64,000 nt of DNA from CALODP01 sp942492055 (GTDB lineage: Bacteria > Bacteroidota > Ignavibacteria > Ignavibacteriales > Melioribacteraceae). The notes beneath the pieces are model-generated. The model did no database searches. It was not told the origin of the DNA and was given only the letters and a program-made list of their open reading frames with translations. The stretch spans positions 62,001 to 126,000 of the forward strand of contig CALODP010000002.1 in assembly GCA_942492055.1 (NCBI GenBank), in the 5' to 3' direction. Of the stretch, positions 7,465 through 15,170 are shown one piece after another; the first letter of the stretch is position 1; every line of letters starts with the position of its first letter. A program made the translations under genes and the position numbers.

Positions 7465-9342
7465 GTGAAAATTTTTTTACGGTTAGTAAAATATATAAAA
7501 CCATTTAAAAAGCACCTGGCTATTTCTATCTTATGTACTTTCTTGTACGCGATGATGCATGGGATATCCGTTTACCTTACAATCCCTCTTTTAGGGACGC
7601 TCTTTAATCCTGATAAGTATAATACATCTGTTGTGGCGGAAGCTGAAAAAGCAACCAGCAGTATTTCAGTCGGGTATATCGATTCAATCAAAGAGACTAT
7701 TACTCAATCTTTCGAGACCTTTGTTCTCTCCGGCTCCATTTCGGAGATACTCTTCAAAATGTGCGGTTTAATCTTCATAGCGTTTCTCTTCAAGAATGTG
7801 TTCGCATATTTGCAAGCCTATTTCCTAGGGTATGTAGAGCAAGGTCTGGTCAGGGATTACAGAAATCATCTCTATTCGCATATGCAGAAATTATCTCTGG
7901 CTTTCTTTAAGAACTCCAAAACAGGAGATTTAATCTCGAGAATAGCGAGCGATGTAAATACAATTCAAGCTAGTATATCAACAGTATTTCTTAGTCTTTT
8001 CAGAGAACCGGTAACATTACTTGTGCTTTTGGGAATAGCTTTCTCAATCAGTTGGAAACTTACACTCTTCTCCTTTATTATTGTCCCTATTTCAGTTAGT
8101 ATTATCGGAGTAATTGGCTTGGCGCTCAGAAAAGAAAGCTTGAAATTACAAAGAAATTTGGGGGCGTTGTCAACATTCCTTTATGAAACCATTACCGGAG
8201 TGAAAATCGTAAAGGCCTTCGGTAGAGAAAACTATGAGATAAGCAGATTCGGACAAATTACACAAAAGTATTTCAAAATTGTTTTGAAAAAGGTTCGGAT
8301 AAGAAATATCGCCGGCCCTTCTTCGGAGATTGTAGCGGTTTCGGTTGGGGCGGTTATGCTCTATTACGGAGGACAATTGGTGCTTGTGGATAAAACTCTT
8401 AATCCGGAAGAGTTCCTGGGATTTCTGTTCGCCATCTTCCAGATGATGCCTCCGATGAAAAACATGAGTAAGATTAATAACAAAGTGCAAGAAGCCATTG
8501 CCGCCGGACAAAGATTATTTGAGATTATCGATAGAGAGCCGACAATAAAAGATTCCGCTGAGGCGATTTCCAAGAAAGAGTTTGATAAAAAAATAGAGTT
8601 CAACAACGTTTCTTTCAAGTACGATACCAATGGAGACACCATCCTCGACAAAATCAATTTTCAGGTTGATAAAGGAGAAATAATAGCCTTGGTCGGAAGT
8701 AGCGGCGCAGGGAAGTCGACCCTTATCGATTTGATCCCGAGATTTTATGATCCGCAAGAGGGAGCTGTTTTAATAGATAACAAAGATATTCGGGATATAA
8801 AGATTGAAGATCTTAGGAGCATGATCGGTATTGTTACTCAGGAGACGGTTCTGTTCAATCAATCTATCGAAGAGAATATCAGATACGGAAAGATTGACGC
8901 CACCGAAGAAGAAATAATTGAGGCTGCCAAGGCGGCGAACGCCCATAACTTCATAACGGAACTTAGGGATGGCTACCGGACTGTTATCGGGGAAAGAGGA
9001 ACAAAGTTATCCGGTGGACAGAGACAGCGTATTTCAATTGCCAGAGCCTTATTGAAAAATCCTCCTATCATGATCTTTGACGAAGCAACCTCCGCGCTCG
9101 ATAACGAATCGGAAGTACTAGTGCAAGAAGCTATTGAGAGAATGATGAAAGAAAGAACAACTTTCGTTATCGCGCACAGACTGAGTACAATCAGAAACGC
9201 CGATATTATTCTTGTAATGGAGAAGGGGAAAATTATTCAATCCGGCAAGCACGAAGAGCTTCTCGAGGAGACCAACGGGGTTTATAAGAAGTTGTATGAA
9301 CTGCAATTCAGAAGCTCAGAGTTGGAATCGATTTCGGAATAA
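7465..9342 (+). CDS. MsbA-type ABC exporter (membrane and ATPase domains fused)
   Basis: A 625-residue half-transporter. The first ~330 residues hold six membrane segments (first near 16-40) with coupling-region motif GDLISRIASDV; the C-terminal ATPase has Walker A GSSGAGKST (about 411-419), Q-loop TQETVLFNQ, signature LSGGQRQRIS (about 515), Walker B IMIFDEATSALD (about 535) and H-loop IAHRLST (about 568). Such homodimers flip lipid A-core or other lipid-linked glycans across the inner membrane, which fits its place at the end of the glycan cluster. Start is GTG with a GAGG Shine-Dalgarno a dozen bases upstream; a 60-nt gap separates it from the preceding gene. An N-terminal insert at about 50-80 is longer than in E. 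coli MsbA. Confidence 0.9.
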   Translation: MKIFLRLVKYIKPFKKHLAISILCTFLYAMMHGISVYLTIPLLGTLFNPDKYNTSVVAEAEKATSSISVGYIDSIKETITQSFETFVLSGSISEILFKMCGLIFIAFLFKNVFAYLQAYFLGYVEQGLVRDYRNHLYSHMQKLSLAFFKNSKTGDLISRIASDVNTIQASISTVFLSLFREPVTLLVLLGIAFSISWKLTLFSFIIVPISVSIIGVIGLALRKESLKLQRNLGALSTFLYETITGVKIVKAFGRENYEISRFGQITQKYFKIVLKKVRIRNIAGPSSEIVAVSVGAVMLYYGGQLVLVDKTLNPEEFLGFLFAIFQMMPPMKNMSKINNKVQEAIAAGQRLFEIIDREPTIKDSAEAISKKEFDKKIEFNNVSFKYDTNGDTILDKINFQVDKGEIIALVGSSGAGKSTLIDLIPRFYDPQEGAVLIDNKDIRDIKIEDLRSMIGIVTQETVLFNQSIEENIRYGKIDATEEEIIEAAKAANAHNFITELRDGYRTVIGERGTKLSGGQRQRISIARALLKNPPIMIFDEATSALDNESEVLVQEAIERMMKERTTFVIAHRLSTIRNADIILVMEKGKIIQSGKHEELLEETNGVYKKLYELQFRSSELESISE

Positions 9343-9428
9343 GAAGGCGCTATTTCATAGTAATTGAGAAAGACCTTCAAATATTATTGAAACGAAATAA
9401 TAACTATACTTACAGTCAAAGAAGCCAG

Positions 9429-9452
9429 GTCGCTGAGCGAAGTCGAAGCGAC
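9429..9452. repeat. Short palindromic element, GTCGCT...AGCGAC
   Basis: A 24-base element with 6-bp arms GTCGCT and AGCGAC around GAGCGAAGTCGA; the inner TCGCTGAGCGA is itself palindromic. Elements of this 'gctgagcgaagtcgaagcg' type are widespread intergenic repeats in Bacteroidota genomes (recollection of pattern, not checked here). No T-run follows, so it is not an ordinary terminator. Confidence 0.5.
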
Positions 9453-9485
9453 TTTTACGAAAAGTTATAATTCTTTCTTTTTCCC

Positions 9486-9638
9486 TTATAACAACTCCGC
9501 CCCCTTCAAATGCCTAAGCTCCGATAGTAATCCTAAAACTTTCTTGGGAAATGTTAATTCTGCGTGAAAATTTCCTTTCCCGACCCTTACTTGAATACCA
9601 AGTAAAAGAAATTCTTTTCCGGTAAAGCTAATTTTTAA
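9486..9638 (-). other. Start-less open frame, possible gene remnant
   Basis: On the - strand 50 codons run open from the TAA at 9639-9641 to a TAA at 9486-9488. The translation has protein-like composition (FTGKEFLLLGIQVRVGKG, then HAELTFPKKVLGLLSEL) but has no ATG/GTG/TTG at a sensible place and no recognised family. Its upstream end runs into the first unit of the 21-bp array. It may be the 3' end of a decayed gene; chance is not excluded. Confidence 0.25.
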
Positions 9639-9964
9639 TTAGAGTAAATACTTTTCTATTCCATGTAATACATTTTCTGCTTAGAGCAAAGCAAGTTTAT
9701 GATAAAGTAAATGAATTTTACTATAAAGTAACTGAAGTTCTTGATCATGTAAAGCAAATTGGCTATAAAGTAACGTTACTTTATACTCATGTTTGGTTAC
9801 TCTATACTAAATTTCAGTTACTCTACCCTCATCTTCAGTTACTCTATGCTCAAATTCGTTTACTTTACTCTCAAGTTCACTTACTCTATACTCATTTTTG
9901 CTTACTCTGCCCTAAATCTCCCTTACTCTATACTCATTTTCCTTTACTTGATAGAGAAATCAGT
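9627..9964. repeat. Phased 21-bp array inverting at GTAACGTTAC
   Basis: Seven GTAA (one GCAA) boxes start at 9644, 9665, 9686, 9707, 9728, 9749 and 9770, exactly 21 bases apart. After the palindrome GTAACGTTAC (9770-9779), nine TTAC boxes start at 9776, 9797, 9818, 9839, 9860, 9881, 9902, 9923 and 9944, again exactly 21 apart. Each unit has a conserved box plus a looser part such as TTACTCTATACTCATTTTC. The arms are therefore inverted copies of one repeat. Read as codons, both arms pointing to the centre give heptads of the form [KR]V[TSN]E...; the right arm carries two TAG stops and neither arm has a start. It is not a CRISPR: there are no spacers. Spacing is read directly; function is unknown. 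Confidence 0.85.
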
Positions 9965-10122
9965 CAATATTGCGATATAATTCTCATTTTCGAATATAAA
10001 AAGTGGGGGATTGGCTTTCCGTAGCTCTTGTAGTGATCTATCTTGTTCGAATTACGGGATCTTGGGTAGTAGATTCTTATCTTCGGGTAATATTCTGTTA
10101 TGTGTATTCGGTATTCCGGAGT

Positions 10123-12690
10123 CTATTTCACCTTAACCACAACCATTGTGATATCGTCGTGTTGCGGGGAAGGATAGGAATGTTTTTCCAAAGCGTTTGC
10201 TACGGAATCGATTATCGATTTTGCGGATGAATTGTTAACGGAATTAAGCAGTGAGATAAATTTATCGGTACCGAACATAATTTCGGCTTCGTTCATCGCT
10301 TCTGTTACCCCGTCGGAATAGAAAGAGTAGATATCGCCACTCTTAATCGGCAATGTTTTTTCTTCGAGATTGTTGTTAAAGATAGGACCTTCTTCCAACC
10401 CGACACCGATTCCGGCCGGAATATATTGCTTAGTAGCGCCGGAGTTTGTTTGCAGCATTGATGTATGCCCTGCACGGCAGAATGTAACGGTTCTCTTGTT
10501 CATATCGAATAGAGCAAGGACGATGGTTATGAACCAGTTCTTTTCTATGCTCTTATATATTTCCCGATTGATCTTCGATAGAATCTCTTTCGGCGAATTT
10601 TCCGAGTTGCAATATAGGCGAATCATAGTTTGCAGTTTCGACATATAGAAAGAGGCAGCAAGACCTTTCCCCGATACATCTCCCACAACAACGAAAGCTT
10701 TGTCGTCGGAAATTTTAATAACGTCGAAATAGTCCCCCCCGACTTGCATAGCGGGGAGCATAATGCCGGAAATATCGGCTCCGTTTATTACGGGGATTTC
10801 GCGTGGAAGCAAACTCATTTGGATTTCACGGGCGTTTTCCAGATCCCTTTCCATTCTCAATTTCTGCTGCTCGGCTTCGTATAATCGGGCATTTTCAACC
10901 GCAACCGCGATCTGATTGGCCGCTGTGGAAAGGATTTCCAGATCGTTACCGGCAAACTTAAGTCCGGAGTGTTTTAATCCGAAGAGTAATAATCCGATTA
11001 CTTTGTTTTGCATGTAAAGAGGAATAATCGTAAATATTTTTTCGGCTTTCAGTTTATCCGCTTCCTCTCCGAAGAATTTCTTAAAATCGAAATCTTCAAT
11101 AGCGGTGGGTTGTTTGGCCTCTTTACTGAATTCCACATGACTGGCAATTTTCGCAATATCTGGAGCAAGGCGCAAATCGTTTCGGACTCCCGAAGATATT
11201 CTCATTACCATATTATTTTCGGAGGGCTTGTATAGCATAATACCGAATTTTCTCAACTTTAGCGCTTCTACAAATGTGGTGCTGGTTGATTCCAATATCT
11301 TGCTAAGCCCGACGATGGCAACAATATCATTGATGAATTTCAAAATTATCTTTTGATAGGCGAATTGTTCAGGATAGAATTTTCTTGTAACGAAGGCAAT
11401 AAATCTGTCTTTCGAGGACTGGAAAAAGACCGCGAAAAATATAAATACAACACCGGCCACAACGCCTTGATATTCGGCATCGAGGGCACTACTGAGAGAT
11501 TGCCCCAAAAGATAAAGGACCGAGAAATAAACAATAGCGATAGTGATTGTAGCGGCTCCGTACATCATTGTATTTTTAACCACATCCGATACATCCATAA
11601 GGGAGTATTTGAATATGGAATAACCGAAACTAATCGGAAGAATAGCTATAAGTATTATCGGCATGAAAAATTCGGGAGCGTTGAAGAATGTTGCCGGACT
11701 AAGAGCGCTGGCTATTACTATTGTATAAACTCCGGCAAGTAATCCGATAACAAAACCAATAAGGATAACGAATATAGAATTTCTCTCCGCTTTGCTTTGC
11801 AATTTCAAGTAGCTAAGGAAAAGAGAAATAAGCCCGATTATTGCTCCGGCAAAGAAGAGAATTAAATTTCCGTTGATAATAATGTTATATGAAAAGATCG
11901 TTTCGATCGTATAGAATCTCGGATAGATATATAAAACTCTGAACAATAGGGATCCGAGGAAGATTATCAGAGGAGAATAATAGAGAATTTTTGTAGTAAA
12001 CTTTCCGGATAATATTTTCTTTTCGTTAGGGAATACCCAAAAGAAATGGACGATTAGAAAAGGAAGAAACGCACCACCAAAGCTCCAGATCAAATCGGCA
12101 ACAATGGATAAGGATTTGTTTTCCAAAACCGGATTGACAATATTTTGAAACAGCAAAAGATTGAAAGCGGCGAATAGAACCATACATGCGCCGATACGGA
12201 AAAAGAGAATTTGTGTTTTACCGTTCGGTTTGGCGCTTAAAGCCACAAAGCTTACAAGAAGCCAGATTGCGCCAAGTAGAGCAAAAGCTAATCCGGGAAA
12301 GCTTACAAGTTTTTTGACTTCCACTTTAGTTTCAATAAACTGTTCCCCGCGTTGAATTTTGTAGAGAGCCGAATCGCCGGAAGCCATTTTAGTAAGAAGA
12401 AAGGAGGCATGCCCGAGGCTCCGGAGTTTTTCGTTGTTAATTGCGATGAGAAAATCGCCGTCACGAATACCGGCATTCCAAGTAACCCCTTCGAACTTGA
12501 CTTCTTCGAAAACATAAGCGACACTATCGGCATCTATTTTCTTTTCGATCCAGAGGCATTCGTCATTGGGTTGTGGCGTAACATAAAAGACAAAATACAA
12601 TTCGAGCATCGCCAATAAGCCCAAAAGAAGAGTGAGAGGGATTATCAGCTTCTTGCGGTATTTATCCAGTATTTTGCGCCAGTGTATCAT
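10123..12690 (-). CDS. Membrane serine phosphatase: PDZ, multi-TM, GAF, SpoIIE/PP2C
   Basis: An 855-residue sensor phosphatase. One membrane segment (about 15-35) is followed by a PDZ-like domain (about 45-130, with WNAGIRDGDFLIAINNE, the usual ligand loop region), then roughly eight membrane helices (about 135-410), a GAF domain (about 450-590), a short coiled coil (LYEAEQQKLRMERDLENARE) and a SpoIIE-type PP2C domain to the end. Catalytic metal-site motifs are present: VGGDYFDV, VVGDVSGKG, FYSDGVTEA and QHDDITMVVVK. Such enzymes dephosphorylate a STAS antagonist in partner switching. It is the last gene of a five-gene operon, 7 nt after its neighbour. The PDZ exposed outside the cytoplasm could sense misfolded or peptide ligands (inference). 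Confidence 0.88.
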   Translation of the reverse strand: MIHWRKILDKYRKKLIIPLTLLLGLLAMLELYFVFYVTPQPNDECLWIEKKIDADSVAYVFEEVKFEGVTWNAGIRDGDFLIAINNEKLRSLGHASFLLTKMASGDSALYKIQRGEQFIETKVEVKKLVSFPGLAFALLGAIWLLVSFVALSAKPNGKTQILFFRIGACMVLFAAFNLLLFQNIVNPVLENKSLSIVADLIWSFGGAFLPFLIVHFFWVFPNEKKILSGKFTTKILYYSPLIIFLGSLLFRVLYIYPRFYTIETIFSYNIIINGNLILFFAGAIIGLISLFLSYLKLQSKAERNSIFVILIGFVIGLLAGVYTIVIASALSPATFFNAPEFFMPIILIAILPISFGYSIFKYSLMDVSDVVKNTMMYGAATITIAIVYFSVLYLLGQSLSSALDAEYQGVVAGVVFIFFAVFFQSSKDRFIAFVTRKFYPEQFAYQKIILKFINDIVAIVGLSKILESTSTTFVEALKLRKFGIMLYKPSENNMVMRISSGVRNDLRLAPDIAKIASHVEFSKEAKQPTAIEDFDFKKFFGEEADKLKAEKIFTIIPLYMQNKVIGLLLFGLKHSGLKFAGNDLEILSTAANQIAVAVENARLYEAEQQKLRMERDLENAREIQMSLLPREIPVINGADISGIMLPAMQVGGDYFDVIKISDDKAFVVVGDVSGKGLAASFYMSKLQTMIRLYCNSENSPKEILSKINREIYKSIEKNWFITIVLALFDMNKRTVTFCRAGHTSMLQTNSGATKQYIPAGIGVGLEEGPIFNNNLEEKTLPIKSGDIYSFYSDGVTEAMNEAEIMFGTDKFISLLNSVNNSSAKSIIDSVANALEKHSYPSPQHDDITMVVVKVK

Positions 12691-12697
12691 CTTTACT

Positions 12698-14377
12698 CTA
12701 TTTTACTTTAATAACCATACATGTAATATCGTCGGATTGTTGAGCTCCTTTAGTATATTCTCTAACATCCGCCAAAATCTTTTCCATAATGTCATCGGAA
12801 GACTCAGAGGCCAAGGCGACTGATAATTCTTCCAGTCTTTCATCGGAATATTCTTCTTCAAGTGTATTCATTGCTTCGGTGATTCCATCGGTAAATAAAA
12901 CAAGAACATCTCCGGGAATCAGGCTAACACTTTCGGTTTCGTAAGGAAACATAGTTGGCATAACACCCAGAATCATTCCGCCTACTTTTAATTTTCGGAT
13001 AGCTCCGTCTCTGATCAACAGAGGAGGGTTATGCCCCATATTACAATACTTCAATTCCCGATTTTGATCATCGATAATTCCCCAGAAGAAAGTGATGAAG
13101 CTACCGTCCGTAGTGTTTTCCGAGACCAAATCGTTAATAAGGTTAGACGCTTTATCGAGTTCGATGTTCATTTTGCATATGGATTTCAAAAAGGCTTGTA
13201 AATTGGCCATAAGAAGAGCTGCCTGCACTCCCTTCCCGGAAACATCGGCTACTGCAAAGAGGCATCTGTTATTATCCAGTTTGGCTACATCGTAATAATC
13301 TCCGCCAACCTGTTTTGCGGAGAGATTAAAAGCGTTTATTTCAAAATTTTCGAGCGTGGGTATTTTTTTCGGTAAAAGATTTTTCTGAATATTTCTCGCT
13401 ATCTCTAGATCCTTTTCCATGCGTTGTTTCTCGAGGGTCTCTTTAAATAGATGGCTGTTTTCTATGGAGATGATAGCCAAACTTCCCAAAGAGGAAACGA
13501 ACTCAATATCAGATTTGGAATAAGGAATTTTCGTACTTCGTTTTCCAAGCAGGATATATCCTCTGTTCTTTCCCTTTATTTGCATCGGAACCAGAAGTTT
13601 AATGCCAAGATCCGATAGCGCGGGGAATTCTTCGCAAAGAGTATCTTCCGTAACCGGGCCGTTGATTCGGGTAATCACATCATCCGAAAGAGCGGTGAGT
13701 AATTGATCGGAATTAAATTTGGAATCGAGAATTTCCGGTTTCCCATCTTTGCATGAAACTACAGCATATTTGCTGACAAGCATTTGTCCGATAATTGAAT
13801 AGACAAGAAGCTTAACAACCATCTTTTCTTCGAGAATGGAGCTGAACTCTTTGCCCAAATCGAAAAGAGAACTTAATTGGTTCACTTTGCCATCGAGATC
13901 TCTATTAACCTTTTTCAGTTCGGCTACTATAAGGGAATTCTCCAATGCGGTAGCACCTAGGTTGATGATTGTTTCTATAAAATCGTTATCCTGTTTCGAA
14001 TAATCTATTTTCGTAAGACGTTCCCCTAAGAAAAGGAAACCCCTGATTCTGTTTTCGGTCTTAATCTCTTTAACGACTCTTAAATTATATTTTTCAATGA
14101 ACTCATTAAAGAGTCCGGTTGAAGAATACTTGTTAATGTTTAGTTGCGGGAAATTCTCTTTTATATCGACCCGAAAACCTTTGGTAATTCCGAGGCGAAT
14201 ATTTCCGTTTTGCTCGACCAAAGCAATAACGCCCTTAGTAGTATGAAATTTTCCGAAACAAGTTAGTAATAGATTATTGAGGATAAAATCCACCTCGAGG
14301 CTGGAATTTATGAGTTTGCTAAAATCCACCAAAGCAGATAGATTTCGCAACGCGTCGGTTTGAGTTAAAGTCTGCAT
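12698..14377 (-). CDS. Soluble serine phosphatase: GAF-GAF-SpoIIE/PP2C
   Basis: A 559-residue cytoplasmic protein with no membrane segment. Two GAF-type sensory domains (about 15-165 and 185-330; ALENSLIVAELKK and SIENSHLFKETLEKQ mark their ends) lead through a helical linker (MEKDLEIARNIQKNLLP) into a SpoIIE PP2C domain with VGGDYYDVAK, AVADVSGKGVQAA, LFTDGITEAMN and QSDDITCMVIK. It should remove phosphate from a STAS protein in response to a small ligand or protein signal bound by the GAF domains. It starts 6 nt after the RsbW-like kinase gene, in the same operon. Confidence 0.88.
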   Translation of the reverse strand: MQTLTQTDALRNLSALVDFSKLINSSLEVDFILNNLLLTCFGKFHTTKGVIALVEQNGNIRLGITKGFRVDIKENFPQLNINKYSSTGLFNEFIEKYNLRVVKEIKTENRIRGFLFLGERLTKIDYSKQDNDFIETIINLGATALENSLIVAELKKVNRDLDGKVNQLSSLFDLGKEFSSILEEKMVVKLLVYSIIGQMLVSKYAVVSCKDGKPEILDSKFNSDQLLTALSDDVITRINGPVTEDTLCEEFPALSDLGIKLLVPMQIKGKNRGYILLGKRSTKIPYSKSDIEFVSSLGSLAIISIENSHLFKETLEKQRMEKDLEIARNIQKNLLPKKIPTLENFEINAFNLSAKQVGGDYYDVAKLDNNRCLFAVADVSGKGVQAALLMANLQAFLKSICKMNIELDKASNLINDLVSENTTDGSFITFFWGIIDDQNRELKYCNMGHNPPLLIRDGAIRKLKVGGMILGVMPTMFPYETESVSLIPGDVLVLFTDGITEAMNTLEEEYSDERLEELSVALASESSDDIMEKILADVREYTKGAQQSDDITCMVIKVK

Positions 14378-14383
14378 TATATT

Positions 14384-14818
14384 CTAGGTCAGATATTTTA
14401 CTAAAACAACTTGATTTTTCTTCTCAGTCAGATTATAAGTAACTTCATCCATGAGCTTTTTCATAAGGAACATCCCCAAACCACCTGATTTCTTTTCTCT
14501 GTGATATTTTCTCAGATCCGGATCAGGAATAAGTTCGGGATTAAATCTCTTTCCTTTATCGGAAATAGTAATAGAAAACTTATTGTTATCAAGTTTTATC
14601 CGAATAACTATTTCCCCTTCCTTAGAATATTTGTAGGCGTGTTTGATAACATTCGTGCATGCCTCATCGACAGCCAAAATGATTTTACCAATCACGTCAT
14701 CGGACAGGCCGCACTCATCGGCAGCACCTTTAGTGAAATCTCTGATTTTGGTAAGATTATCAGTGCTGCTTTTAACTTTAAGCTCTTTCAGAAACTTTTT
14801 AGGTTTATTTTTCAACAC
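14384..14818 (-). CDS. RsbW/SpoIIAB-like anti-sigma factor kinase
   Basis: A 144-residue GHKL ATPase of the HATPase_c_2 type. The N-box is VDEACTNVIKHAY (about 50-62), G1 is ISDKGKRFNPE and G2 is GGLGMFLMKKLMDE. These proteins bind a sigma factor or other target and phosphorylate a STAS antagonist on serine. The start is GTG at 14818, 14 nt inside the STAS gene, so the two are translationally coupled and likely made in fixed ratio. Together with the adjacent STAS protein and three phosphatases it forms a complete partner-switching module. The target it restrains is not visible; the ECF sigma factor 2.5 kb upstream is a candidate only by proximity. Confidence 0.87.
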   Translation of the reverse strand: MLKNKPKKFLKELKVKSSTDNLTKIRDFTKGAADECGLSDDVIGKIILAVDEACTNVIKHAYKYSKEGEIVIRIKLDNNKFSITISDKGKRFNPELIPDPDLRKYHREKKSGGLGMFLMKKLMDEVTYNLTEKKNQVVLVKYLT

Positions 14819-15170
14819 TGCCCTGTTCGTTAAATTTTTCTATTGCTTCTTTTTCTACTTCAAAAAACTCGTATAATACCGGAAAACCGAGTAGATCGAA
14901 GATATTATAAACGTCATCTCTCATGTTAGAGAATTTAATATCTCCTTTATTTTCCCTCATTGTTTCGACATAGGCCATAAAGACACCAAGCCCAGCGCTA
15001 CTGATATAAGTCAAATCATTGAAATTGACCACTACTTTGAAATGGCTTTTCTCAATAAGATTATTAAACTCATTCTCAAGCTCTGGAGCGGTATGAGCAT
15101 CTAAATATCCTTTAAGGTCGATAACATTAACGGATCCCTCGCTCCGGGTAGATACGTTAAAATCTGACAT
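14805..15170 (-). CDS. STAS-domain anti-sigma factor antagonist
   Basis: A 121-residue single STAS domain, SpoIIAA/RsbV type. The phospho-acceptor region is LTYISSAGLGVF with Ser57/Ser58; a serine here is phosphorylated by the partner kinase and released by SpoIIE phosphatases. I take ATG at 15170 as start, since it overlaps the upstream stop as TGATG; one codon further up is a TTG. The gene sits between a phosphatase upstream and the kinase downstream, so enzyme, substrate and opposing kinase are one operon. Confidence 0.88.
   Translation of the reverse strand: MSDFNVSTRSEGSVNVIDLKGYLDAHTAPELENEFNNLIEKSHFKVVVNFNDLTYISSAGLGVFMAYVETMRENKGDIKFSNMRDDVYNIFDLLGFPVLYEFFEVEKEAIEKFNEQGSVEK

Larger units (their letters stand above)
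9343..10122. other. 780-nt non-coding region after the glycan cluster
   Basis: Lies between the ABC exporter (+) and the end of the phosphatase operon (-), so both neighbours end here. It holds a short palindromic repeat (9429-9452), an open frame without a start on the - strand (9486-9638) and the phased 21-bp array (9627-9964). The last 150 bases (9970-10122) show nothing I can name, and no clear intrinsic terminator was found for either neighbour. Confidence 0.7.

Noticed and set aside
9627..9964. CRISPR array
   Set aside because: Period is 21 bases throughout with only a short conserved box; there are no unique spacers of 25-40 bases and no cas genes, and the units invert in the middle.
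9789..9980. A 63-residue protein with heptads such as YSILIFAYS on the + strand
   Set aside because: It is the antisense reading of the right arm of the 21-bp array, has no ribosome site, and its regularity only mirrors the DNA repeat.
10003..10230. A 75-residue + strand frame overlapping the phosphatase end
   Set aside because: Most of it is antisense to the conserved catalytic end of the 855-residue phosphatase.
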